Assembly (NCBI RefSeq): GCF_001665295.1
Contig: NZ_LZSE01000091.1
Coordinates: 39,429 to 103,428 of the forward strand
Reading direction: 5' to 3'
DNA: 64,000 bases
Origin: Mycobacterium sp. 1554424.7
GTDB lineage: Bacteria; Actinomycetota; Actinomycetes; Mycobacteriales; Mycobacteriaceae
A model generated the notes under the pieces. That model worked only from the letters and a program-made list of their open reading frames with translations. It made no database searches and was not told the origin of the DNA. A program made the translations under genes and the position numbers. This document shows positions 42,894 through 50,851 of the stretch, one piece after another. Every line of letters starts with the position of its first letter. Within the stretch, counting starts at the first letter, position 1.

Positions 42894-44363
42894 GTGATCT
42901 TGCGCGACGCGGCACCCACCAGCCGCGCGATGGTGGTCGCGGTGATCGTGTCAATGGTCGCGTTCCTCGACTCCACCGTAATCAACCTCGCGTTGCCGGC
43001 CACGGAGCATGACATCGGTGGCGGCTTGGCGCTGCAGCAATGGATCGTCGAGGGCTACCTGCTGGCGATGGTGGCCGCGATCCTCCCCGGCGGGTCCATT
43101 TCGGATCTGTTCGGGCGCGTGCCGGTTATGCGGTTCGGGCTGTTGGCTTTCGGGGCGGGCTCTGTTCTGGCGGCCGTCGCCACCTCACCGGCGGTGCTGA
43201 TCACAGCGCGCCTCGTCCAAGGCCTGGGTGCGGCGTTCCTCGTGCCGGGCTCGCTCGCGCTGATCAACGCGGTATTCGACAAAGCACACCAGTCCGCGGC
43301 GATCGGTGTCTGGACCGGCTGGACGGCAACCGCCTTCGCGTTGGGCCCGTTGCTGGGCGGAATATGCGTTGATTTCCTCGGCTGGCGTTGGATTTTCGTA
43401 TTGTCAGCGATCCCGATGGCGGTCGGGTATGTGCTGACCTTCTGGTTGTGCCCCATGTCGGGGCGGGTCGAAGGTGCGCACGTAGACATCGTTGGGGTCG
43501 GGCTTTCGGCGGTAGGGCTGGCCGCCGTCGTGTACGCGTTAATCGAATCGCAGCGTGACGGCTGGACCGACCCGACGGTCATCGCACCATCGGCGATCGG
43601 GGCGGCCGCGCTCGCTGGCTTCATGAGCTGGCAGCGCCGCAGCAAATGCCCGATGCTTCCGTCGCCGCTGTTCACGATTCGCAACTTCGCGGCCGCCAAC
43701 CTCGTCACCGCTTTTGTCTACGGCGCATTGACGCTGGGATCGCTGGCCGTCGCCCTGTACACCCAAGAAGTCGGCGGCTACTCAGCCACCGCGGCTGGAT
43801 TGGCCACTCTGCCGATTCCGGCGGTGTCGTTCGCGTTCGCCAGGCACGTCGGCCTCATCGCCGCGCGGGTGGGACCGCGTGCGTTCCTGATCGCCGGCCC
43901 CGCGTTGGCGGGGATCGGGCTGCTGCTGATCCGCCCGAAAGACAATGGGTTCCACGCGATCACCGACCTCGTGCCGGGGATGACCGTACTTGCCGTCGGC
44001 CTGGTCGCGACTATCACACCGCTGACGTCGGTGATGCTGGCATCGGTGCCGACCGCACACAGCGGCCTGGCGTCTGCGATCAACAACGGCGTCTCGCGTT
44101 TGGCCGCGCTGATGTCGATCGGGTCCATGGGCCTGATCAGCGTTGGCGCGGCGAGCGCCACCGGGTTCACCCGCGTGTTGGAGGTGAGCGCCGCACTATT
44201 CGCCCTGGGCGCCTTGTGCGCCGCGCTGTTGATCACCAATCCGCGTGCCGGGTGCCGACCTGTGCCATGCGACATCGCGGCCTTGTGTCGCGACCGTCCC
44301 GGTGTGCAACCCGCGCTCGCCGGTAGCCCTTCGGCCGCGACCGATCTGTCGTCTCCGCACTAA
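42894..44363 (+). CDS. MFS drug/proton antiporter, DHA2 (14-helix) family
   Basis: This 489-residue transporter has 14 hydrophobic helices, motif A-like GGSISDLFGRVPVMRFG after helix 2, LDSTVINLALP in helix 1 (the DHA2 family D1-type motif) and motif C-like ALGPLLGGICVDFLGWRWIF. It would export a toxic compound with proton exchange. It closes the operon under copy 11, suggesting removal of a product or inducer. GTG 42894 is the start; the cytoplasmic tail of about 45 residues is unusually long. Confidence 0.87.
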   Translation: MILRDAAPTSRAMVVAVIVSMVAFLDSTVINLALPATEHDIGGGLALQQWIVEGYLLAMVAAILPGGSISDLFGRVPVMRFGLLAFGAGSVLAAVATSPAVLITARLVQGLGAAFLVPGSLALINAVFDKAHQSAAIGVWTGWTATAFALGPLLGGICVDFLGWRWIFVLSAIPMAVGYVLTFWLCPMSGRVEGAHVDIVGVGLSAVGLAAVVYALIESQRDGWTDPTVIAPSAIGAAALAGFMSWQRRSKCPMLPSPLFTIRNFAAANLVTAFVYGALTLGSLAVALYTQEVGGYSATAAGLATLPIPAVSFAFARHVGLIAARVGPRAFLIAGPALAGIGLLLIRPKDNGFHAITDLVPGMTVLAVGLVATITPLTSVMLASVPTAHSGLASAINNGVSRLAALMSIGSMGLISVGAASATGFTRVLEVSAALFALGALCAALLITNPRAGCRPVPCDIAALCRDRPGVQPALAGSPSAATDLSSPH

Positions 44364-44573
44364 CCGGCCACGTGTTAGACGAAGGCGGAAGTCAAGATTG
44401 CAACCGAGTGGTTTGGACTGCTGTGAGACGGAGATGGTGCACAAGATGTTTCGGGCGTGAATTTGGTCTCATGCCGAAGCTGATCCGCGGTAGCGCAGAC
44501 GCTGAGCGCGCAAGACTCATCACCGCTACGCGTGACGTAAGAAGCCCAATCGGCATGGGCGGTGGCGCATTAC
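44364..44573. other. Intergenic stretch before operator copy 12
   Basis: No supported gene in the 456-bp gap between 44363 and 44820, which contains operator copy 12. Confidence 0.45.
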
Positions 44574-44614
44574 TCACCCGGGTGAAAGAGGATTCGGGTG
44601 ATGACAGCTCTTCC
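44574..44614 (+). promoter_or_regulatory. Composite operator, copy 12
   Basis: TCACCCGGGTGA (44574-44585), 10 bp, GGGTGA (44596-44601), TGACAGC, TCTTCC (degenerate). It lies 205 bp before ATG 44820. Confidence 0.78.
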
Positions 44615-44819
44615 CGACTGGTGCAGGCTCAGTGCAACCAGGAATGGAGGGATTTGCCAGTCCCTTTGGGGGCCGCCCCAACTGAGGCGCTATACGTCGT
44701 CGATACGAAGAACGGCGGTCAAGACACGCCGTCGGGAGAATCAGGACGGAACCGTACAGGGCACAGAACCGGCGCCGACCTGTAGCGAACTCCAAACCCC
44801 ACAGAGAAGGAACAAGATA

Positions 44820-45200
44820 ATGATCGACACTAAGCAATCCACCGAAGACCTGACGATCCTCGAGCAACTGAACAATGACTACGTCCACTCCGACCAGTTC
44901 AACGATGTCAAGCGCTTCAGTGAGTTTCTAGCCGAGGATTTCATTGTGCAGACGCCGGGCGTCACGCGGAACCGTGAAGAGTTCCTCGAGTACATCGCGA
45001 AGCCGCGTCCCTTCAAGGATCTCGCCGTGCACGACGTCAATATCCGCATCCTCAGTGATGTCGCTCTGATCCACGCCCGCGCCACATACACGATGCTCGC
45101 CGACGGGGCGCAGCAAGAAGCTCTGTACACGGACACATATCAGAAGCGTGACGGCGCCTGGGTCTGTGTCGCAGCCTGTGCGATCGCTCCGGGTGCTTAA
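44820..45200 (+). CDS. SnoaL/DUF4440-like NTF2-fold protein
   Basis: The 126-residue protein has the NTF2-like pattern: an N-terminal helix (EQLNNDYVHSDQFND), FLAEDFIVQTPGVTRNREEFLEYI, then beta strands VNIRILSDVALIHARATYTM and a final KRDGAWVCVAACAI. It may be an isomerase, a dehydratase or a binding protein. ATG 44820 follows AGAAGG. First gene of the unit under operator copy 12. Confidence 0.78.
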   Translation: MIDTKQSTEDLTILEQLNNDYVHSDQFNDVKRFSEFLAEDFIVQTPGVTRNREEFLEYIAKPRPFKDLAVHDVNIRILSDVALIHARATYTMLADGAQQEALYTDTYQKRDGAWVCVAACAIAPGA

Positions 45201-45213
45201 CCCGCCCATCCGC

Positions 45214-45303
45214 ATGTCCGAGCCCGAGTTCTTCGGCATCCCCAGATGCGGCCAGATTGCCCGTAGCGAAAGGCTTCCGATCCCGCCAAGTACATCGGAA
45301 TAG
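45214..45303 (+). pseudogene. Relic of a RidA gene 5' end
   Basis: ATG 45214 begins SEPEFFGIPRCGQIARSERL, which aligns with the start of the RidA protein at 14431 (AKPEFFDTPGYGAIARTRNY). The frame stops after 29 codons and similarity fades. It is a truncated duplicate between the SnoaL-like and LLM genes. Confidence 0.65.
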
Positions 45304-45329
45304 GCAGTTCGGCCGAGATTGGACGCACT

Positions 45330-46247
45330 ATGCCGGCTGGAATCGTGTTGTTTCCCAACCCGAAAGCAATCAATGTCGTCGATGACGTGATCGCGCAGGC
45401 CAGCCGCGCCTATGGCCTCGGCGTCCGCCAGGTATGGCTGGGCCAGCAATTCGATTACGACGCGATCGCCCTCGCCGCGTTGGTCGGCGCCGCCGTACCG
45501 GGGCTCGGCGTCGGCACGGCGGTGGTGCCGATCAACCCGCGTCACCCGCTGATCATGGCGTCACTGGCGCAGACGGCACAGGCCGCGTCGCGCGGCAACT
45601 TCAGCCTGGGTATCGGACTGGGCGCGCACGAGCCGGAGCGACAGGCTTTTCGGACGTCGTGGCCCAACACGATCACACGCCTTCGCGAGCACTTGACGGT
45701 GCTGAGGTCCATCTTCGATACCGGAGCGGTGGACTTCAGCGGCAACCAGATCAGCGCGCACCCCGGATGGCCGGTGCGGGTTGCCGGGGGCGCGCCCGTC
45801 CCGGTGTACGTGGCCGCGATGGGCCCAAAGGCGTTGCAGGTCACCGGCGAGCTGGCCGACGGCACCCTGCCGTACCTCGCCGGTCCGCGGACGATCGCGG
45901 AGTTCATCGAACCGGCCATCGCGAAGTCGGCCGCGGAGGCTGGTCGCCGGAAACCCAGGATTATCGACCAGGTTCCAACGCTCCTGTCCGATGACGTCTA
46001 TGCGGCAAGGAATTTCGCGGCCGAGCAGTTGAGGTTCTACGAGGCAATTCCGTCGTATCAGAAGGTGATTGCGCGCGAGGGCGTCGCTAGCGCGGCGGAC
46101 CTTGCCGCGGTGGGTTCGGCGGAATCGGTCAGGCGCCAGCTGCAGAGCTATCTGGATGCAGGCGCGACTGATGTTGTGCTGAGCGCGCTGACGTGGACGG
46201 ACGCTCGGAGGGCCGAAGAGCTGTGGGCTGTCGCAGCCTCGCTCTGA
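45330..46247 (+). CDS. LLM-class (F420-type) flavin-dependent oxidoreductase
   Basis: The 305-residue TIM-barrel protein has the LLM pattern: QASRAYGLGVRQVWLGQQFDYDAIALAALVG, VPGLGVGTAVVPINPRHP, RGNFSLGIGLG and VPVYVAAMGPKALQVTGELADGTLPYLA. Mycobacterial members usually use cofactor F420 to reduce or oxidise small molecules. The substrate is unknown. It is downstream of the RidA relic and ends the unit under operator copy 12. Confidence 0.86.
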   Translation: MPAGIVLFPNPKAINVVDDVIAQASRAYGLGVRQVWLGQQFDYDAIALAALVGAAVPGLGVGTAVVPINPRHPLIMASLAQTAQAASRGNFSLGIGLGAHEPERQAFRTSWPNTITRLREHLTVLRSIFDTGAVDFSGNQISAHPGWPVRVAGGAPVPVYVAAMGPKALQVTGELADGTLPYLAGPRTIAEFIEPAIAKSAAEAGRRKPRIIDQVPTLLSDDVYAARNFAAEQLRFYEAIPSYQKVIAREGVASAADLAAVGSAESVRRQLQSYLDAGATDVVLSALTWTDARRAEELWAVAASL

Positions 46248-46419
46248 CCGACGCTATTACCCGACCAGAGATAGCGCGGCAGCTAGGTCGAGCGCGTTAC
46301 GGTGTGGTCGCCACCGGACTCGACCGACGCGATCCACAAGCCGCAAATCGCAAACGCTCGCCGGCACAACCTTATCCATCCATTATTCGGCTCACGGTCG
46401 CGCACTACTCACGCACTAC
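46248..46419. other. Intergenic stretch before operator copy 13
   Basis: No gene seen in the 361-bp gap from 46248 to 46608. An ACTACTCAC direct repeat (46406 and 46417) abuts the operator. Confidence 0.45.
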
Positions 46420-46462
46420 TCACCCGGGTGAATAGGTGGTTGGGGTGATGACACATCACCCC
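46420..46462 (+). promoter_or_regulatory. Composite operator, copy 13
   Basis: TCACCCGGGTGA (46420-46431), 11 bp, GGGTGA (46443-46448), TGACACA, TCACCCC (46456-46462). Full consensus, 146 bp before ATG 46609. Confidence 0.88.
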
Positions 46463-46608
46463 GCCTGGCTGCAGTCTCGGTACGACCAGATCCGGGTGGA
46501 ATTGTCGGCCCGTTCGCGGAGCGCCCCAGCGGGTGGCTTTACCAGTTCCGCTGCGAAGAACTGCGGTCCAGCCGGAGCCGCAAGTAGAACCAGGAAGGTG
46601 CCGCGCAT

Positions 46609-47376
46609 ATGCATTTTGAGGGCAAGAAGGTCGTTGTAATTGGCGGCAGTGCTGGCATGGGTCGGCAGGTCGCAATCGACATCGTTGATCACGGTGGGAG
46701 CGCGGTGATCGTCGGCCTTTCGAAGAACCGTGTCGACGACACCGTCGCTGAGCTGAGCCGGCGTGGCCATGCCTGGGGTATCGCCGCCGAGCTAACGGAT
46801 CGCTCCGCGGTGGCCGATGTGCAGCGAGTGCTTTCTGAGTACCACAGCAATGCGACACTGTTGGTCAACGCGGCCGGATTCTTCATCCCCAAGCCATTTC
46901 TCGAGTACGACGCGCACGATTACGACTCGTATATGGAGCTCAACTATGCCCTGTTCTTTCTCACGCAGACCGTTGTTGAGGGCATGATCGCCGGCGGTGA
47001 GGGCGGGGCCATCGTCAACATCGGCAGCATGTGGGCACAGCAGGCGATCGGTGTGACCCCATCGTGCGGGCACTCGATGCAGAAAGCCGGCCTGCATGCG
47101 CTGACCCATAACCTGGCCATTGAGCTTGCCGGGCAAAAGATCCGCGTCAACGCGGTGGCACCGGCCGCCGTCAAGACCCCGGCCCTCGAGCGGTGGGTCC
47201 CTAAGCACGAGATCGAAGCCACGATGGACAGGTTCGCGCCATTTCATCCCCTGGGACGAGTCGGCACACCGGCCGACGTGGCGAACGCCGTGACGTATCT
47301 GCTGTCCGATCAGGCGAGTTGGGTGACCGGCGCGATTCTCAACGTCGACGGCGGCGTAATGGCCGGCCGCAATTAA
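46609..47376 (+). CDS. SDR-family protein with catalytic Tyr replaced by His
   Basis: This 255-residue paralogue of the SDR at 4904 is nearly the same length and very similar throughout (GGSAGMG loop, [22 protein letters not shown] end). The active site reads SCGHSMQK where the paralogue has SSVYSMQK, so the catalytic Tyr is His155; Ser140 and Lys159 are kept. Normal SDR proton transfer should be impaired, so it may be a regulator, a binding protein or an enzyme with altered chemistry. First gene under operator copy 13. Confidence 0.88.
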   Translation: MHFEGKKVVVIGGSAGMGRQVAIDIVDHGGSAVIVGLSKNRVDDTVAELSRRGHAWGIAAELTDRSAVADVQRVLSEYHSNATLLVNAAGFFIPKPFLEYDAHDYDSYMELNYALFFLTQTVVEGMIAGGEGGAIVNIGSMWAQQAIGVTPSCGHSMQKAGLHALTHNLAIELAGQKIRVNAVAPAAVKTPALERWVPKHEIEATMDRFAPFHPLGRVGTPADVANAVTYLLSDQASWVTGAILNVDGGVMAGRN

Positions 47377-47406
47377 CCCGCTGAAAAGACTGAAAGGAAT
47401 TTTGCA

Positions 47407-47937
47407 GTGACAATCGACATCTTGAGGCCGGGCGGGCCGCCCGCTAAGTCTGTCGGCCGCACCGAAGGCAAGTCCGTGTTCAACGGGACGATCGGTGTCC
47501 GCCACATCCTCGATAGGGCCCAAACGAAAGGGCGCTTCTCCGTCCTCGAGCATCCGATGTCGCCCCGAGCGCTGGCCGCACCGCTTCATCGCCACCACAA
47601 CGAAGACGAGTACAGCTGGATCATCGAGGGACGGGTGGGCGCTTTGCTGGGCGATGACGTGCTCTCCGGCGGACCTGGCGACTTCATTTTCAAGCCCCGA
47701 GGCCAATGGCATACCTTCTGGAACGCGGGTGATGAGCCCGCCCGCATCCTTGAGATCATTTCGCCCGCAGGATTTGAGCAGTTCTTCGACGAGCTTGCTG
47801 ACCTCGGCGGCATAGACGCGATATCGGCCGAGACTCTGGACGAACTCTGCGCGCGGTACGAACTGGAGATGGATGTCGACAGCGTCCCCGAACTATGCAA
47901 GCGCTTCGATTTGAAATTCCCCGGTAAGCCTATTTAG
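47407..47937 (+). CDS. Cupin-domain protein
   Basis: The 176-residue protein has a cupin core: APLHRHHNEDEYSWIIEGRVGALLGDD (motif 1, His-His-Glu ligands) and PGDFIFKPRGQWHTFWNAGDEPARILEIISP (motif 2, His). The extended C-terminus (LCARYELEMDVDSVPELCKRF) is typical of a quercetin-dioxygenase-like group. GTG 47407 follows AAAGGAA. It probably binds a metal and oxidises or isomerises a small molecule. Confidence 0.8.
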   Translation: MTIDILRPGGPPAKSVGRTEGKSVFNGTIGVRHILDRAQTKGRFSVLEHPMSPRALAAPLHRHHNEDEYSWIIEGRVGALLGDDVLSGGPGDFIFKPRGQWHTFWNAGDEPARILEIISPAGFEQFFDELADLGGIDAISAETLDELCARYELEMDVDSVPELCKRFDLKFPGKPI

Positions 47938-48025
47938 TGATGGGCCGTGGGCTTCGAAATCACCGCCTGCCCAAGCCATGTCGGTGGGGCAGCAACCAGT
48001 CACAGGCAATTCTGAAAGGTTCATC

Positions 48026-48778
48026 ATGAAGATCGTCGTCATCGGCGGGCGCGGGCTGATTGGCTCGAAGGTAGTTTCCAAACTCAGCGCGCAGGGACAC
48101 GACGTGCTCCCTGCCTCACGCCAATCGGGTGTCGACGCATTCACCGGCGAAGGCCTCGCCAACGCCGTCGCCGGTGCGGATGTCCTGGTCGACGTCGCCG
48201 ATTCACCATTGTTCGACGACGAACCTGTGATGCACTTCTTCACGACCACGACCACAAACCTTCTCTCCGCTGAACAGGCAGCGGGAGTCAAACACCATGT
48301 AGCGCTGTCGGTGGTGGGCGCCCAGATCATGCCAGATAGCGGCTACAACACCGCGAAAGCAGCTCAGGAAAACCTGATCAGGGAGTCCGGCCGACCTTAT
48401 TCGATCGTGCGAGCAACTCCGTTCTACGAATTCGCTGTTGGCTTGGCGGATTCCGCGACCGACGGAGACATTGTCAGGTTGCCGCACGCATCGTTCCGTC
48501 CTATCGCCGCCGACGATGTCGCGACCGCCGTGGCCCGCGTAGCCGTCGGGAACCCAATCAATGGGGTGATGGAGATCGCCGGACCCGAAGCGATGGGCAT
48601 GGACGACTTTGTCCGCACGGGCCTTGCCGCCATTGGTGATCCACGCCGCGTCGTGACTGACGTCCGAGCCCCATACTTCGGTGCCGTGATCGACGACCGC
48701 ACCCTCGCGCCCAACGAGAACGCCACAATCTTCACCACTCGATACTCCGACTGGATCGACGCCCGCCGCCGCGCTTAG
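48026..48778 (+). CDS. NmrA/atypical SDR NAD(P)-binding oxidoreductase
   Basis: The 250-residue protein starts with the Rossmann motif IVVIGGRGLIGSKVVSKL and continues with VKHHVALSVVGAQ, a YNTAKAAQENLIRESGRPYSIVRATPFYEF region, and FRPIAADDVATAVARVAVG. This is the pattern of NmrA-like atypical SDRs (NAD(P)H:quinone reductases or redox sensors). ATG 48026 follows GAAAGG. Third gene under operator copy 13. Confidence 0.82.
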   Translation: MKIVVIGGRGLIGSKVVSKLSAQGHDVLPASRQSGVDAFTGEGLANAVAGADVLVDVADSPLFDDEPVMHFFTTTTTNLLSAEQAAGVKHHVALSVVGAQIMPDSGYNTAKAAQENLIRESGRPYSIVRATPFYEFAVGLADSATDGDIVRLPHASFRPIAADDVATAVARVAVGNPINGVMEIAGPEAMGMDDFVRTGLAAIGDPRRVVTDVRAPYFGAVIDDRTLAPNENATIFTTRYSDWIDARRRA

Positions 48779-48885
48779 CCAAATCGGAACTTCAGCGTTA
48801 GCGTGCGTCGCTCCCGCCCGGCCGGGTCGGCTGCCCATACAACAGCGATGTGCGTCCGTTGCGGAACCATAGGAAGAAAGAATGA

Positions 48886-49296
48886 ATGTCGCACGATACG
48901 ACTGACTCTGATTCGAAATCAACATTCGAGGTGGCGCAGGAAGTACGGTCACCGTCGATTCCTGGCGATGCCCATGTGATGACTGTTCTCATCAAACATC
49001 CACCCGGCGCACCTGGTTACCCGCCACACCGCCTTCCTGGCGGTCCAGGATTCGGTTACATGATCGAAGGTGAGATGTTGTTCGAGATCGAGGGTGAAGC
49101 CCCACGCGTCCTCCGCGCCGGAGACGCGTTCTGGGGACCCGGCGGCGACGTGATCCACTATCGGGACGCCAACAACCGTACCGACATTCCTTGTAGCTTC
49201 GTCCTCACATTGTTCTGCGCGCCTGGGCAACCGATGCTGGAACGGGTTACCGAAGTGGAGCTCGAAGAGCGAAAGGGACTGCGCGTCAGCGGTTGA
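48886..49296 (+). CDS. Cupin-domain protein
   Basis: The 136-residue single-domain cupin has PGAPGYPPHRLPGGPGFGYMIEGEMLFEIEGE and RAGDAFWGPGGDVIHYRDANN. The motif-1 His pair is reduced (one His), so metal binding may differ. It follows the NmrA-like gene by about 107 bp on the same strand and is the last member of the island before the PE_PGRS relic. Confidence 0.75.
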   Translation: MSHDTTDSDSKSTFEVAQEVRSPSIPGDAHVMTVLIKHPPGAPGYPPHRLPGGPGFGYMIEGEMLFEIEGEAPRVLRAGDAFWGPGGDVIHYRDANNRTDIPCSFVLTLFCAPGQPMLERVTEVELEERKGLRVSG

Positions 49297-49665
49297 CTGG
49301 CTCAGGAACTCGAAGCATTCGGATGGATCTGTTGGCGCTTCCATCGCGCTTGGCCGCGCGCTATGGCGCCGTAGCGGATACCCCACGGGCGCGAGATGCC
49401 CTTGACGAACCAACGAAAGCTGAATCCGGCGTCAACCCGGTGTGGACGATCAGCGGTCCCACGGGTGTCGCGCCAGACGGTGCATGCGTGGTTGGCGTGG
49501 ACGAAAGCAGCCTGGCCGGGGGTGCGCTTTGGTGATACGGGCATTTGCTGCGAATTCGGCCCGTTCATGCCAGGTCAGGCCTACCATCCGGCATTAAGAG
49601 CATATGGCTCGACGATCGCATGAGTTAGCCGACCACCGAGCCACAAAACCGGCGGGAGGTCAGAA
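49297..49665. other. Gap of 369 bp without a recognised gene
   Basis: Frames exist on both strands but lack domains and ribosome-binding sites. It separates the regulon island from PE_PGRS sequence. Confidence 0.45.
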
Positions 49666-50347
49666 ATGTCTTTCGTTGTTGCGCAACCAGATTGGATCGC
49701 GGCGGCCGCCACCGACTTGGCGGGTATCGGCTCATCTGTCGGTGAGGCCAATGCGGCCGCACTGGCCCCGACCACGCGCGTGCTTTCCGCCGCTGCCGAT
49801 GAGGTATCGGCCGCGGTGGCGGCGGTGTTCGGCTCATATGGCCAGGCATACCAGGCCCTCGGCGCTCAGGCGGCGGCGTTTAATCAGCAATTTCTGCAGG
49901 CCTTGAGCGCGGGCGCGGCCGGCTACGCCGGCACCGAGGCTGCCAGTGTGTCGCCTCCGCAGGCGGCCAGCTGTTCGGTGATGGCGGCGACGGCGGTGCC
50001 GGCTTGCTGGGCCAAAACGGAGGCGCCGGCGGGAGCGCCCACGTGATCGGAAACGGCGGTTCAGGCGGAGCCGGCTTCACAACATCTCCGACGGGCGGTA
50101 TTGGCGGCGCGGGCGGCAATGGTGGGGCCCTTGCCGGCAACGGCGGTCACGTCGGCAGGGGCGGGCAGTCGGTCTTCAACGCCCCCGGTGCGGTGGGCCC
50201 GGCGGTAAAGCCATGGGCCTGTTCGGCAATTGCGGCGAGGGCGGCGAGGGCGGCGCAAACGCAGTTGGGACGGGCGGTGCTGGTGCCGGCGGCAACGGCG
50301 GGCTCCTGTTGGGAGCCGCTGGGGCCGACGGGCCGCAAGGGCCGTAG
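49666..50347 (+). pseudogene. PE_PGRS gene broken by frameshifts
   Basis: An intact PE domain ([24 protein letters not shown] ..., about 90 residues, with the [11 protein letters not shown] region) starts at ATG 49666 after GGAGG. The frame then leaves the PGRS repeats and stops at 50046. PGRS sequence ([33 protein letters not shown]) continues in a second frame to about 50190, and in a third frame (GEGGEGGANAVGTGGAG) to a TAG at 50345-50347. At least two indels and a large shortening are needed. The first frame could still make a PE-only protein of 126 residues. Confidence 0.78.
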
Positions 50348-50395
50348 CTACGCACCGCGGACGGCGCACGGAAGGACGCCCCGCAAACTGTTGAC

Positions 50396-50794
50396 ATGGA
50401 CGAGCTTCTCGGACCGCCGTGTCCCTGCGGCAGTGACGCTGGTTATCGCGCTTGTTGCGGACGGTTTCACTGCGGCGAGTTGCAGGCCCGATCGGCCGAG
50501 GAACTGATGAGGTCGCGATATTCGGCATTCGCCTACGGTGACGCCGACTATCTGTTCCGCACGTGGCACCCGAGTACGAGGCCGGTCGAGGTGAGCGTTG
50601 ACCCGACCATCACCTGGACCGGTCTGGAGGTGGTCGATACCGTCGCGGGTGGCCCGGACGACGATTCTGGCGAAGTGGAATTCACGGCCCGATTCGAGTC
50701 CGTTGGCCGCGCCGGCAGCTTGCATGAGCGCAGTCGCTTCGAACGCCGAGCCGGCCGATGGTTCTACCTCGACGCAGTCAGGGAAGATTCGTAG
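50396..50794 (+). CDS. YchJ-family protein with SEC-C motif
   Basis: This 132-residue protein begins with a SEC-C zinc motif (CPCGSDAGYRACCGRFH) followed by the YchJ core AEELMRSRYSAFAYGDADYLFRTWHPSTRP and EFTARFESVGRAGSLHERSRFERRAGRWFYLD. The family (UPF0225) has an NTF2-like fold and no established role. ATG 50396 lies 48 bp behind the PE_PGRS relic. Confidence 0.85.
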   Translation: MDELLGPPCPCGSDAGYRACCGRFHCGELQARSAEELMRSRYSAFAYGDADYLFRTWHPSTRPVEVSVDPTITWTGLEVVDTVAGGPDDDSGEVEFTARFESVGRAGSLHERSRFERRAGRWFYLDAVREDS

Positions 50795-50851
50795 CCGCGT
50801 TGCGTGTTCAGAAGCTGAAGGCGCACCCCTAACAGGAACGAGGAATCACGC

